Of a DNA stretch of 64,000 nucleotides, positions 8,157 to 18,975 are shown in pieces. Made by a program: the position numbers and the translations under genes. Numbering within the stretch: the stretch's first letter is position 1; each line of letters starts with the position of its first letter. The stretch comes from Streptomyces scabiei 87.22 (GTDB taxonomy: Bacteria; Actinomycetota; Actinomycetes; Streptomycetales; Streptomycetaceae): the NCBI RefSeq assembly GCF_000091305.1, contig NC_013929.1, positions 434,001 through 498,000 of the forward strand. The letters are read 5' to 3'. The notes under the pieces were generated by a model that saw only the letters and a list, made by a program, of their open reading frames with translations, ran no database searches and was not told the DNA's origin.

Positions 8157-10109
8157 TCACAGGGCGATGATCTGCCACTGCTGTTCGGGAAGACGGCGGT
8201 AGGTGAACTGCTCGATGTCGGCCCCGTCGGCGGTCGACCCCGCGTCGACGCTGAGCGCCAGTCCGCTGAACCGGTTGGTGAGGTAGTAGGCGCCGTCGCC
8301 GGTCGGTGTGACCGCCCAGTGCTGCTGGGGCACGTCGTGGTCCGTGTAGAGGGCGACGTTCCCGCCGTCGGCCCGTGACAGTCCGGCCACCTCCATCAGC
8401 TTGCGGCTGTTCACGTTCTTGATCTCGTAGTAGCCGTCTCCGGTGGAGGCGAAGGTCCACTTCTGGGCGGTGTTGTCCAGCCACGGCCACTGCTGGATAC
8501 GGGCGCCGTCCGCGGTGCCGAAGTCGTACACGTCGACGACCTTGCCGCTCTTGCGGTTGACGAGGCGGTAGACGGTGCCGTCGCCCGGCAGGACGCGCGA
8601 CACCAGGGCCGGCTCGGCCGTCCTGCCACCGATGTGGACTCCGCCCATGTTGGCGTAGCCGCCGGTGGCCGCGTTGGCCTGGATCCGTACGAAGCCCGCG
8701 TTCCGGGCCGGCCATTCAGCCACCTTGGGGGCACGGTCGCCGGCCCAGGTGCCGGTGGCGACCTGGGTGAAGTTCGTGCCGTCGGTGCTGGTGGAGATGG
8801 TGTACGAGGTGATGTCGCCGTCGGTGGTGCCGGTGCGGTTCCACTGCTTGGGCAGGTACTCCAAGGTGGAGACCTTGCTCCACACCCCGCCGAGGTCGAT
8901 GGTGATCGAGTGGGGCAGAGGCGTGGGCAGCCCCCAAGTCGACCAGCAGGTCTCGTAGCCCTTGTCGCTCAGCCCGTCGATGGCGTGAAGCGGGCCCTCA
9001 CCGGTGCGGAACGCTGTCGCGTAGGCATTGACGGGGGTCACGGGGTGCTCGGCGCGCAGTGGCTGTGCGGGCAGAGAGGGCCGGGAGGTGTCCGGGCTCC
9101 AGGCCGCTCCGACCTCGGCGAGTCGGTTGACGATGTTGGTGTCCAGCCTGCCGTTGCGGTTGGGCGGGCAGTTGAGGATGAACGAGGTGTACTTGGGCTC
9201 CAGGTCGGCCAGATGAGACAGGATCGCGTTCTTGCTCATCAGGCCCTCGGTCGGCGTGGACGGATGCCAGAACCAGCCATTGCTGATCGTCTGCCCCTGC
9301 GTGGCGGCGTAGGTGTTTCCGGCCGGCGCGGAGACGCCCAGCGGTTCCTCGAAGTAGATGGCGTCGCCGAGCCACGGAACCGAGAGCGCACCGTGGTCGA
9401 TCATGACGATGTCCGGCTGCAGGGACTTCACGTGTCGGCGGATCCGCTGGTACGGGGCGGCCTGCTGGCCCATCTGCCAGGCGTAGCCGTCGGTGATGAA
9501 CATGTCGATGGTGCCGTAGTTGCTGAGCAGTTCGGTGATCTGACCGAGTATGAAGGTCATGTCGGCGGGCTGGATGGCGTCCGTGATCTCGAGGCCCGAC
9601 ACCCGGTGCCGGTTCTCCCACGCCTCGACGCCGAAGGTGCGGTCCCAGATCGAGTAGTAGAACGCGACCCTGAGCCCCTTCGCCCGGAAGGCGTCGCAGT
9701 ACGCCTTCACCACGTCCTGCTTGTAGGGGCTGTTGGCGACGTTCTGGGTGCCGTAGGCGCTCGGCCAGAGGGCGAAGCCGTCGTGGTGCTTGGTCGTCAG
9801 GATGCCGTAGCTCATCTTCGCCGCCGCGGCGGCGGCCGCCCACTGGGCGCAGTCCACGGCCGTGGGGGCGAACAGGGCGGGGTTCTGGTTCGGCTCGGCC
9901 CACTCCTCGTCGGTGAACGTGCCCAGGCTGAAGTGGTTGAACATGCCGAACCGCATGTCCACCAGTTTCTCCAGACTGCTCTGCGGGTCCGCGGCCGCCG
10001 CCTTCGCCAGCAGGGGCGAGAGCGCGGGGACGACGGGCAGTGCGGTCGCGGCCGCGGCGGCCCCGGCGGCACCCAGCAGTGAGCGACGGGACAGGCTTCC
10101 GAACGACAT
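8157..10109 (-). CDS. Secreted GH29 alpha-L-fucosidase with CBM32- and ricin-type modules
   Basis: A 650-residue exported hydrolase expected to release L-fucose. A Tat signal (LSRRSLLGAAG, residues 6-16) is followed by a hydrophobic Ala-rich segment. Residues 45-370 match GH29: MRFGMFNHFSLGTF, GILTTKHHDGFALWPS, and MFITDGYAWQ with candidate nucleophile D207. Residues 373-510 form a discoidin-like (F5/8 type C, CBM32) sugar-binding domain (CWSTWGLPTPLPHSITIDLG). From 515 to the end are ricin B/CBM13-like repeats (VYRLVNRKSGKVVDVYDFG, ending QQWQIIAL). The ATG at 10109 has AGGGAG upstream. It is divergent from the GH127 gene and belongs to a four-gene side-chain-degrading set. Substrate specificity beyond the family is inferred. 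Confidence 0.88.
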   Translation of the reverse strand: MSFGSLSRRSLLGAAGAAAAATALPVVPALSPLLAKAAAADPQSSLEKLVDMRFGMFNHFSLGTFTDEEWAEPNQNPALFAPTAVDCAQWAAAAAAAKMSYGILTTKHHDGFALWPSAYGTQNVANSPYKQDVVKAYCDAFRAKGLRVAFYYSIWDRTFGVEAWENRHRVSGLEITDAIQPADMTFILGQITELLSNYGTIDMFITDGYAWQMGQQAAPYQRIRRHVKSLQPDIVMIDHGALSVPWLGDAIYFEEPLGVSAPAGNTYAATQGQTISNGWFWHPSTPTEGLMSKNAILSHLADLEPKYTSFILNCPPNRNGRLDTNIVNRLAEVGAAWSPDTSRPSLPAQPLRAEHPVTPVNAYATAFRTGEGPLHAIDGLSDKGYETCWSTWGLPTPLPHSITIDLGGVWSKVSTLEYLPKQWNRTGTTDGDITSYTISTSTDGTNFTQVATGTWAGDRAPKVAEWPARNAGFVRIQANAATGGYANMGGVHIGGRTAEPALVSRVLPGDGTVYRLVNRKSGKVVDVYDFGTADGARIQQWPWLDNTAQKWTFASTGDGYYEIKNVNSRKLMEVAGLSRADGGNVALYTDHDVPQQHWAVTPTGDGAYYLTNRFSGLALSVDAGSTADGADIEQFTYRRLPEQQWQIIAL

Positions 10110-10781
10110 GCGGGCAACTCCCTGGTGACGGTGGCTCAGATGGCCGGCGTGGGGGCGGTGGGGCGGCCGGGGGTTGAGAGTGTCTCTGGTTCGACAGCGC
10201 CCGTTGTTACGCATGAAGTTCGAGGACGCGGCTCCCTCGTGTCAACGGGTAAGAGGATGAAAGTGCCTTCACCCAGGCTGATTTGACCGGCTTCCCCTGG
10301 GTAAGTTCCTTCCTTTCCCTCTCCAGACATGCCATGTTTCGAGGGATGCGCCGGACGCCCACCGAGGTGCCGGGCAGGGGAGTCCCCGAGCGGGAGGCAC
10401 CCTCGGGCACGGTGACCGGATTCAGCTCTTGCGTCAGTCGAACTCACCCTCGGCACATCCAATGTCTGGATCGCCTCCGAAGCGCCGGTCGGACACATCT
10501 CCCTGAAACGGCTAAGCATTTCGTGTCGCATGACTAGACACGGACACATTCTTGTCCCTTAATCCATCCCATGTATCAGTGGAAGGGACACGACGGGCAG
10601 GGCCCTCCGAGGACGCGGGTCCGGCGCTCGGGACGACGGCCGCCGCCGAGGCCCCCGCCGCGATGCCCATGCCCCCGCCGCGATGCCGATGCCTCTGCTC
10701 GTGCCGCACCCGACTGCCGGATCCGTGAGTCACCGCCACAGCCGACCGGGCTGTCGCTCTCCCCTCACCGAAAGGTCCAGG
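10110..10781. promoter_or_regulatory. Divergent promoter region, GH29 / GH127 genes
   Basis: A 672-bp region with no credible gene. On the minus strand a TTGACA -35 (10240-10245) lies about 130 bp before the fucosidase start. Near 10522-10557 are two adjoining dyads. The region is less G+C-rich than its neighbours around 10240-10330 and 10500-10570, as expected for regulated promoters of secreted hydrolases. The GH127 ribosome-binding site (GAAAGG) lies just before 10782. Confidence 0.6.
10522..10557. promoter_or_regulatory. Adjoining dyads, candidate sugar-responsive operators
   Basis: CGTGTC (10522-10527) and GACACG (10537-10542) form a dyad with a 9-nt spacer. GGACA (10542-10546) and TGTCC (10553-10557) form a second with a 6-nt spacer, sharing one base with the first. 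They share the GACAC/GGACA half-site theme. The regulator is unknown; LacI or ROK types commonly control such hydrolase clusters. Confidence 0.4.
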
Positions 10782-13088
10782 ATGACCTCCCCCGTCAGCA
10801 GACGGCGCCTCCTGCAGGCCGCCGGGGCCAGCGCGGCCGCCTCTGCCGCCGGATCCCTCATCGGCCCGTCCGCCGCCCACGCGGCCGTTCCTCCCGCACG
10901 CGCCGACATCGGGGTCCTCGCTCACCCCTTCGGACTCGGCCAGGTCCGGCTCACCGCGAGCCGGTGGCTGGACAACCAGGACCGTACGCGGAACTATCTG
11001 CGGTTCGTCGATGTCGACCGGCTGCTGTACAACTTCCGTGCCAATCACCGGCTGTCGACCGCCGGCGCCGCCGCCACCGGCGGCTGGGACGCGCCGACGT
11101 TCCCCTTCCGCACCCACGTCCAGGGGCACTTCCTCACGGCGTGGGCCCAGCTCTACGCGGTGACCGGGGACACCACCTGCCGGGACAAGGCGACCCGCAT
11201 GGTCGCGGAACTGGCCAAGTGCCAGGCCAACAACGGCGCCGCCGGTTTCAACACCGGGTACCTCTCCGGTTATCCGGAGTCCGACTTCACCGCTCTGGAG
11301 CAACGGACCCTGAGCAACGGCAACGTGCCGTACTACACCATCCACAAGACCCTCGCGGGCCTGCTGGACGTCTGGCGCCACATCGGCAGCACACAAGCCC
11401 GGGACGTGCTCCTCGCCCTGGCCGGATGGGTCGACTGGCGAACCGGCCGGCTGACCGGCCAGCAGATGCAGGCCATGCTGCAGACCGAGTTCGGCGGCAT
11501 GAACGCCGTACTCACCGATCTCTACCAGCAGACCGGCGACGCGCGGTGGCTCACCGCCGCCCGGCGGTTCGACCACGCCGCGGTGTTCGACCCGCTGGCG
11601 TCGAACCAGGACCGGCTGAGCGGGCTGCACGCCAACACCCAGGTACCCAAGTGGATCGGGGCCGCCCGGGAGTACAAGGCCACCGGCACGACTCGCTACC
11701 GGGACATCGCCACCAATGCCTGGAGCATCACCGTCGCCGCGCACACCTATGCCATCGGCGGCAACAGCCAGGCGGAGCACTTCCGCGCCCCGAACGCCAT
11801 CGCCGGCTTCCTGAACCAGGACACCTGCGAAAGCTGCAACACCTTCAACATGCTCGTCCTCACCCGGGAACTGTTCGCGCTGGACCCGAACCGGGCCGCG
11901 CTGTTCGACTACTACGAGCGGGCGTGGCTGAACCAGATGATCGGCCAGCAGAACCCGGCCGACGACCACGGCCACGTCACCTACTTCACCCCCCTCAGAC
12001 CGGGCGGCCGGCGCGGTGTGGGCCCGGCGTGGGGCGGCGGCACCTGGAGCACCGACTACGGCACCTTCTGGTGCTGCCAGGGAACGGGCCTGGAGATGCA
12101 CACCAGGCTGATGGACTCCGTGTACTACCGCAGTGACACCACCCTGATCGTGAACATGTTCGTGCCCTCGGTGCTCACCTGGTCGGAGCGCGGCATCACG
12201 GTCACCCAGACCACGGACTATCCGGCCGGCGACACCACGACCCTGCGGGTCACCGGCAGCGTCGGGGGAACCTGGGCCATGCGTCTGCGCATCCCGGGCT
12301 GGACCTCCGGGGCCACGATCAGCGTCAACGGCACGGCTCAGGACATCGCCACCACACCCGGCAGCTACGCCACCCTCACCCGCTCCTGGACCTCCGGCGA
12401 CACCGTCACCGTCCGGCTGCCCATGCGGATCGTCATGCGGGCGGCCAACGACAACGCGAACATCGCCGCGATCACCTACGGCCCGGTCGTCCTGTCCGGC
12501 GACTACGGCGACTCGGCGCTCGGATCCCCGCCGTCGCTGAAGACGTCGTCGATCACCCGGACCAGTACCGGTTCGCTCGCCTTCACCGCCACCGCCAACG
12601 GCTCCACCGTCGGACTGGGGCCCTTCCACGACGCGCACGGCCACAACTACGCGGTCTACTGGAGCACCGGCGACACCGTCCGTCTGACCAACGTCGGCAG
12701 CGGACTCGTGCTGGGCATCCAGAACATGTCCACGGCCGACGGAGGCCGGGCCCTGCAGTGGAACGACTCGGGCACCGCCGACCACGACTGGCAGATGATC
12801 ACCGACGGAAGCGCGGTCCGTCTCCGCAACGCCCACAGCGGCAAGGTGCTCGGCGTCCAGGACATGTCCACGGCCGACAACGCGACGGTCCTGCAGTGGT
12901 CGGACACCGGCACCGCCGACCACCGGTGGACGCTGCTCGACCAGGGAGACGGGACCTACAAGATCCGCAACGTGAACAGCGGCAAGCTCCTCGCCATCGC
13001 GAACAACTCCACCGCTGTCGGCGCGTTCGCGGTCCAGGCCCCGGACGACGGCACCGCCGACAACCGCTGGCGCGTCGTGAAGAACTGA
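10782..13088 (+). CDS. Secreted GH127 beta-L-arabinofuranosidase with CBM13-like repeats
   Basis: A 768-residue exported enzyme. A Tat signal SRRRLLQAAGAS is followed by a hydrophobic region and an AHA-type cleavage site. Residues 40-600 match GH127 (formerly DUF1680): SRWLDNQDRTRNYLRF, then the zinc/catalytic residues E350 and C352 in CESCN and C431-C432 in FWCCQGTG. In the characterised Bifidobacterium enzyme HypBA1 the equivalent Glu/Cys/Cys/Cys set binds zinc, and the first cysteine of the CC pair is the nucleophile. Residues 625-768 hold three ricin-type repeats (VLGIQNMSTADGG, VLGVQDMSTADNA). The ATG at 10782 has GAAAGG upstream; an in-frame start farther upstream would spoil the signal peptide. 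It releases beta-L-Araf, for example from hydroxyproline-rich glycoproteins. Confidence 0.92.
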   Translation: MTSPVSRRRLLQAAGASAAASAAGSLIGPSAAHAAVPPARADIGVLAHPFGLGQVRLTASRWLDNQDRTRNYLRFVDVDRLLYNFRANHRLSTAGAAATGGWDAPTFPFRTHVQGHFLTAWAQLYAVTGDTTCRDKATRMVAELAKCQANNGAAGFNTGYLSGYPESDFTALEQRTLSNGNVPYYTIHKTLAGLLDVWRHIGSTQARDVLLALAGWVDWRTGRLTGQQMQAMLQTEFGGMNAVLTDLYQQTGDARWLTAARRFDHAAVFDPLASNQDRLSGLHANTQVPKWIGAAREYKATGTTRYRDIATNAWSITVAAHTYAIGGNSQAEHFRAPNAIAGFLNQDTCESCNTFNMLVLTRELFALDPNRAALFDYYERAWLNQMIGQQNPADDHGHVTYFTPLRPGGRRGVGPAWGGGTWSTDYGTFWCCQGTGLEMHTRLMDSVYYRSDTTLIVNMFVPSVLTWSERGITVTQTTDYPAGDTTTLRVTGSVGGTWAMRLRIPGWTSGATISVNGTAQDIATTPGSYATLTRSWTSGDTVTVRLPMRIVMRAANDNANIAAITYGPVVLSGDYGDSALGSPPSLKTSSITRTSTGSLAFTATANGSTVGLGPFHDAHGHNYAVYWSTGDTVRLTNVGSGLVLGIQNMSTADGGRALQWNDSGTADHDWQMITDGSAVRLRNAHSGKVLGVQDMSTADNATVLQWSDTGTADHRWTLLDQGDGTYKIRNVNSGKLLAIANNSTAVGAFAVQAPDDGTADNRWRVVKN

Positions 13089-14648
<1,560 letters not shown>

Positions 14649-14734
14649 CCGTATCCACATGATCACCAGCTCGTGACCGTGCCCCCGAGGCCCGCACGGA
14701 CGGCTTCCGCCGTGCGGGCCAGGAAGGACCATCC

Positions 14735-16381
14735 ATGGTTCCCCTGCACAAACGACTGCTGCGTCTCCTCACGGCCACCGCACTGACATTCGCCGCCTGC
14801 GTCACCGCCTCCGCCGGCACGAGCGCCGAGGCCGCGCCGGGCAGCCCCGCCCTCACCCCGCCGCTGGGCTGGAACAGCTGGAACAGCTTCGGGTGCGGGA
14901 TCACCGAGGCCCAGGTCCGCCAGGCCACCGACGCGATGGTGTCCTCGGGGATGCGGGAAGCCGGCTACCGGTACGTGGTGGTCGACGACTGCTGGTTCGA
15001 TCCGCAGCGCGACGCGGCCGGCAACCTCCGGGCCAACCCGACCAAGTTCCCCAGCGGCATGAAGGCGCTCGGGGACTACATCCACGGCAAGGGCCTGAAG
15101 TTCGGCATCTACCAGGCGCCCAACGAGAAGACGTGCGCCCAGGGCGTGGGCACCTACCCCGGCTCCACCGGCAGCAAGGGCCACGAGGCCCAGGACGCCG
15201 CGATCTTCGCCTCCTGGGGCGTCGACTACCTCAAGTACGACTGGTGCTCCGGCAGCGGCACCCTCGATCAGCAGATCGCGCAGTTCACCGTCATGCGCGA
15301 CGCCCTGCGCGCCACCGGGCGGCCGATCGTCTACAGCATCAATCCCAACAGCTTCCACGCCCCGACCGGCCACACCTACGACTGGGGCCAGGTCGCCGAC
15401 CTGTGGCGGACGACCGAGGACCTGCTCGACATCTGGCAGAACGGGAACACCAACAGTTATCCGATGGGCGTGGGCAACGTCCTGGACATCACCGCGCCGT
15501 TGGCCGCCCAGTCGGGTCCGGGCCACTGGAACGACCCCGACATGCTGGTCGTCGGCCGTCCCGGGCTGTCCCTGACCGAGTCCCGCTCCCACTTCGCCCT
15601 GTGGTCGCTGCTCTCGGCCCCGCTGATGGCCGGCAACGACATCCGTACCATGTCCGCCGACGTGAGCGCGGTCCTGCGCAACCCCCGTCTGCTCGCGGTG
15701 AACCAGGACTCCCTCGGCGCGGGCGGACGCAGGGTGCGCGACGACGGTGACACCGAGGTCTTCGCCAAGCCCCTGTCCGACGGTTCGGTCGCCGTGGGAC
15801 TGCTCAACCGGGGAGGGAGCGCAACCACCGTCACCGCCACCGCCGCGCAGGTCGGCCTCACCGGAGGACCGTTCACCCTCACCGACCTGTGGACCGGCGG
15901 CACGTCGAGCACCTCCGGCCAGATCTCCGCGAGCGTACCGGCGCACGGTGTCGCCGTGTTCAAGATGACCGGCGGCAGCCCGGTGACCTCCACCACCGCC
16001 CGCCTGCGGGGTACCGGATCGGGCCGCTGCCTGGCCGTGGACCGGTCCTCCACCGCGGCCGGGTCGGCGGCGGTGATCTGGGACTGCCGGACCAGCGCCG
16101 ACCAGCAGTGGACGACCTGGGCGGGCGGCGAGATCCGCGTCTACGGCGACAAGTGCCTGGACGCGTACAACCAGGGGACCGCCAACAACACCCGGGTCAT
16201 CGTCTGGCAGTGCAACGGCCAGAACAACCAGAAGTGGACCCCCCAGGCCGACGGGTCGATCCGCAACGTCCACGCCGGTCTGTGCCTGGACGCCCAGCAG
16301 GGGGCGACCGCCAACGGGACCCCGGCCGTCCTGTGGACCTGCAACGGACAGAACAACCAGAGGTGGACCACGCTCCGGTGA
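14735..16381 (+). CDS. Secreted GH27 alpha-galactosidase or beta-L-arabinopyranosidase with CBM13
   Basis: A 548-residue exported enzyme. The signal peptide is followed by the GH27 opening LTPPLGWNSWNSFGC, VVVDDCWF, the nucleophile D169 in YLKYDWC, the acid/base D229 in WRTTED (60 residues on, as in human alpha-galactosidase A), and WNDPDML. Residues 420-548 are a CBM13 with QQWTT, QKWTP and QRWTT repeats. The segment after FGIY reads QAPNEKTC rather than the SDAG of many alpha-galactosidases. In S. avermitilis a GH27-CBM13 protein is a beta-L-arabinopyranosidase, with a residue in this area setting specificity, so either substrate is possible. The ATG has AGGAAGGA upstream. It is the last gene of the hydrolase set and converges on the MFS gene 12 bp away. 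Confidence 0.9.
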   Translation: MVPLHKRLLRLLTATALTFAACVTASAGTSAEAAPGSPALTPPLGWNSWNSFGCGITEAQVRQATDAMVSSGMREAGYRYVVVDDCWFDPQRDAAGNLRANPTKFPSGMKALGDYIHGKGLKFGIYQAPNEKTCAQGVGTYPGSTGSKGHEAQDAAIFASWGVDYLKYDWCSGSGTLDQQIAQFTVMRDALRATGRPIVYSINPNSFHAPTGHTYDWGQVADLWRTTEDLLDIWQNGNTNSYPMGVGNVLDITAPLAAQSGPGHWNDPDMLVVGRPGLSLTESRSHFALWSLLSAPLMAGNDIRTMSADVSAVLRNPRLLAVNQDSLGAGGRRVRDDGDTEVFAKPLSDGSVAVGLLNRGGSATTVTATAAQVGLTGGPFTLTDLWTGGTSSTSGQISASVPAHGVAVFKMTGGSPVTSTTARLRGTGSGRCLAVDRSSTAAGSAAVIWDCRTSADQQWTTWAGGEIRVYGDKCLDAYNQGTANNTRVIVWQCNGQNNQKWTPQADGSIRNVHAGLCLDAQQGATANGTPAVLWTCNGQNNQRWTTLR

Positions 16382-16393
16382 CCCACCCCTGCC

Positions 16394-17641
16394 TCACCGG
16401 AGAGGCTCCGCCGCCTTGACGTCCCCTCCGGCCCGGGAGTACCCCCTCCGGGCCGGTCGGGGGAGTTTCCCGGTGGTCGCGGCGAGGATCACGGAGGCCA
16501 CCAGGGCGAGTGTCACCAGCGCGGCACCCGACAGCACGAAGGCAGCCCGCACTCCGACCAGGGAGATGACCGTCGACGCGATGAAGGGGGAGACGGCGAG
16601 GGCGCCGGCGATACCGGCCTCCCACAGACCGAGGGCCTTGGCGAGGTGGCCGTCCGGGATGCGCTGCTGCACCAGCGCGATCAGCGGGATGTCGGTCAGT
16701 GCCGAGGCGAGCCCGGTCAGCGCGAGCAGAGCGGCCGCCACGACGGGAGAGGTGGCCAGGCCCAGCGGAAGCCGGAAGACACCCAGCAGGGCCCAGGCGA
16801 GGAGGGCGACCAGGGCGAGCCTGCGGATCGGGATCCGGGCGAGGAGGAGGGCTCCGGCGACCTCCGCCAGCCCGGCGATGCCCAGCAGCAGACCGTACTG
16901 ACCACCCTGCCCCACCAGAGCGACCAGACCGACCGTCAGGAAACCGCTGGTGAGAGTGAGGGCGAGGACGAACGTGAGGATCACGAGCAGTACGTCGGGC
17001 TCGGACCGGACCGCTCTGAGGCCCGCCACCAGGTCGGAGCGGAGCCCGGTCGGCCGGTCGCGGCGGTCGGGAGCGCGGACCCGGAGGGCGGCGACGGCGG
17101 CCGCCGAGAGCAGAAAGGTCACTCCGTTGAGTGCCACGGCGACGGTCAGGGAGGCGAAGGCCAGCACGGGCGCGAGCACCAGCGGCCCTACGAAGAAGGC
17201 GGCGCGGAAGGCTACTTGCAGCAGTCCGTTGGCCTGCTGCAGAAGGGCGGGCGGCACGATCTGCGGCACGATGGCGTTCCTGGCCGGGGCGAACGGGGCA
17301 CCGACCAGGGCCAGCAGCGCCGTCGCTGTCACCAGCACGGTCAGGTTCATCGATCCGGACGCGAAGATTCCCACGGCGACGGCCACCAGCGCCGCCCGGA
17401 GCACGTCCGTGAGGATCATCAGACGCCGCCGGTCGTAACGGTCCGCGTAGGAAGCGGCGACGAAGGTCGTCAGGAAGGCCGGAGCGTGCGCGGCCACGGT
17501 GACCAGCGCCACCGCCGCCGGATCGCGGGTGAGCGACCAGGCGAGCCACGCGGTGGTGGCGGTGAACATGCCGTCGCCGAAGCGCGAGATGCCCTGACCG
17601 GCGAACAGGAGCAGGAAGTTCCGGTCCTTCAGGAGTGTCAT
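16394..17641 (-). CDS. MFS transporter (drug-efflux type)
   Basis: A 415-residue integral membrane protein with about 12 hydrophobic segments and the MFS motif A variant in the 2-3 loop (ASYADRYDRRRLM). The start MTLLKDRNFLLLFAGQGISRFGDGMF is typical of the MFS_3/enterobactin-macrolide exporter branch. ATG at 17641 is preferred over upstream in-frame starts because a GTGGGGGC ribosome-binding site precedes it and the family begins there. It lies 52 bp downstream of an ArsR-type regulator on the same strand, a usual regulator-exporter pair. The substrate is unknown. Confidence 0.88.
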   Translation of the reverse strand: MTLLKDRNFLLLFAGQGISRFGDGMFTATTAWLAWSLTRDPAAVALVTVAAHAPAFLTTFVAASYADRYDRRRLMILTDVLRAALVAVAVGIFASGSMNLTVLVTATALLALVGAPFAPARNAIVPQIVPPALLQQANGLLQVAFRAAFFVGPLVLAPVLAFASLTVAVALNGVTFLLSAAAVAALRVRAPDRRDRPTGLRSDLVAGLRAVRSEPDVLLVILTFVLALTLTSGFLTVGLVALVGQGGQYGLLLGIAGLAEVAGALLLARIPIRRLALVALLAWALLGVFRLPLGLATSPVVAAALLALTGLASALTDIPLIALVQQRIPDGHLAKALGLWEAGIAGALAVSPFIASTVISLVGVRAAFVLSGAALVTLALVASVILAATTGKLPRPARRGYSRAGGDVKAAEPLR

Positions 17642-17693
17642 GCCCCCACTGTCGGAACGAGCGACGCATCTGATCAACTGATTGAGAATGACG

Positions 17694-18806
17694 CTAATCA
17701 GTCGGGTCGCCCGCGTGCAGGAACGCCTCCAGGCTGGGGGCGAGGGCTGCCACCTGCTCCGGGATCATCCGGTACAGCACGTAGTAGCCCTCGCGGCGGC
17801 GCTCCACCAGACCCGCCTCGCTCAGCACCCGCAGCTGTTTGGAGAGACCGGCCTCGGTGATCCCGACGAGCGGGGCGAGCTCCTGGGTGCTGCGCGGCTG
17901 TTCGCTGATCAGCCGCAGGGTCCGCAGGCGGGTGTCGTCGGCCAGCGCCCGGAGGATGCCGGTCAGCCGCGCCGGGGGGATACGCGGGCGGGCCTCACGG
18001 ACGATGGAGGACACGGGGAACACCAGCCCGAGCGGCCAGGGTCCGTCACAGTTGACGCGCACGTGCGGCCATGCGTAGGCGCTGGGCGCCAGGACGAGCG
18101 GATGGTCCGGCGTGATCTCGACGTCGTGGTCGTGCGGTCGCTCCAGCCAGACCCGTCCGGCCCCGGGGTCGCTGCGCACCTCCGGCCACAGGCCGCGGAA
18201 GAGGGCGTACAGACCGTGCTCCGCGATCCGGCGGCCGGCCTCGGCGACGCCCTCGGCCAGATCCGGCTCGATACGCCGCCACTCGTGCGAGAACGCTTCC
18301 TCCCAGTAGCGCTCCAGCATCCTCAGAAACCGCTCCAGCAGCGCTGCGGGATCGTCGAGCAGCAGGCCTGCCAGCCCCTGATCGCCCGCGGCCGCCGCCC
18401 GCTCGTCCAGTCGACGGCGGACCGCGGGTTCGTCGAGGGCGGCGGGATTTCTGCCGGACCCGCCCCCGAAGGGCTCACCGCCCAGCGCGACCGCGAACTC
18501 CAGCCGCACCAGGTCCGGGTCGAGCGAGCGCAGTCGTCGCACCTCGTCCTCGAAACCGAGCAGTTCGCCCGTGGGCGAGGGGAAGAAGAACTCCGGGAAG
18601 TAGGAGCGGAAGGCGAAGGAGAACACGTCGATCTCGCGTTTCAGCGCCGGCGACAGCCGGCGCATGGCCCGCACCCAGGCGTGCTGGACGGGATGGTGCT
18701 TGGGTTCCACGAGCACGTGCAGGCTCAGTACCGCCTCCATCGACGGCGAGTACGAGAACCCCACGAGTTCGGCGCCGGACGCCGGGATCCGGAAGGTGAT
18801 GGTCAC
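17694..18806 (-). CDS. ArsR-type winged-helix regulator with long N-terminal domain
   Basis: A 370-residue protein. Residues 1-270 are a conserved but functionally undefined domain found with this HTH in actinobacteria, of the DUF5937 type as far as I can judge. The C-terminal 90 residues are a clear ArsR winged helix: RLTGILRALADDTRLRTLRLI, RSTQELAPLVGITEAGLSKQL, and VLSEAGLVERRREGYYVLY. No metal-binding cysteine motif is seen, so metal sensing is unlikely. The start is GTG at 18806, before the strand Thr-Ile-Thr-Phe-Arg-Ile; the ribosome-binding site is weak. It is first in a two-gene operon with the MFS exporter and probably controls it. Confidence 0.8.
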   Translation of the reverse strand: MTITFRIPASGAELVGFSYSPSMEAVLSLHVLVEPKHHPVQHAWVRAMRRLSPALKREIDVFSFAFRSYFPEFFFPSPTGELLGFEDEVRRLRSLDPDLVRLEFAVALGGEPFGGGSGRNPAALDEPAVRRRLDERAAAAGDQGLAGLLLDDPAALLERFLRMLERYWEEAFSHEWRRIEPDLAEGVAEAGRRIAEHGLYALFRGLWPEVRSDPGAGRVWLERPHDHDVEITPDHPLVLAPSAYAWPHVRVNCDGPWPLGLVFPVSSIVREARPRIPPARLTGILRALADDTRLRTLRLISEQPRSTQELAPLVGITEAGLSKQLRVLSEAGLVERRREGYYVLYRMIPEQVAALAPSLEAFLHAGDPTD

Positions 18807-18975
18807 GGCGACATCATCACCGCTGCCGCACGGAGGATCTCGCACCGGCCGGACCGCCGTACGGCGGGTCGAGCGGCGGCGGTTCCCGCCGTCCGCACCC
18901 ACGACGGCTGACCGCACCTCCTCCCGGGGCAACGAGGCGACCACGCCGGACCGCCCCGGTACTAAGATCCGCATT

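Noticed and set aside
16428..16456. 9-bp stem hairpin CCGGCCCGG / CCGGGCCGG near the MFS stop
   Set aside because: It is inside the MFS coding region and could arise from G+C bias. It may help terminate the convergent GH27 transcript, but the evidence is thin.
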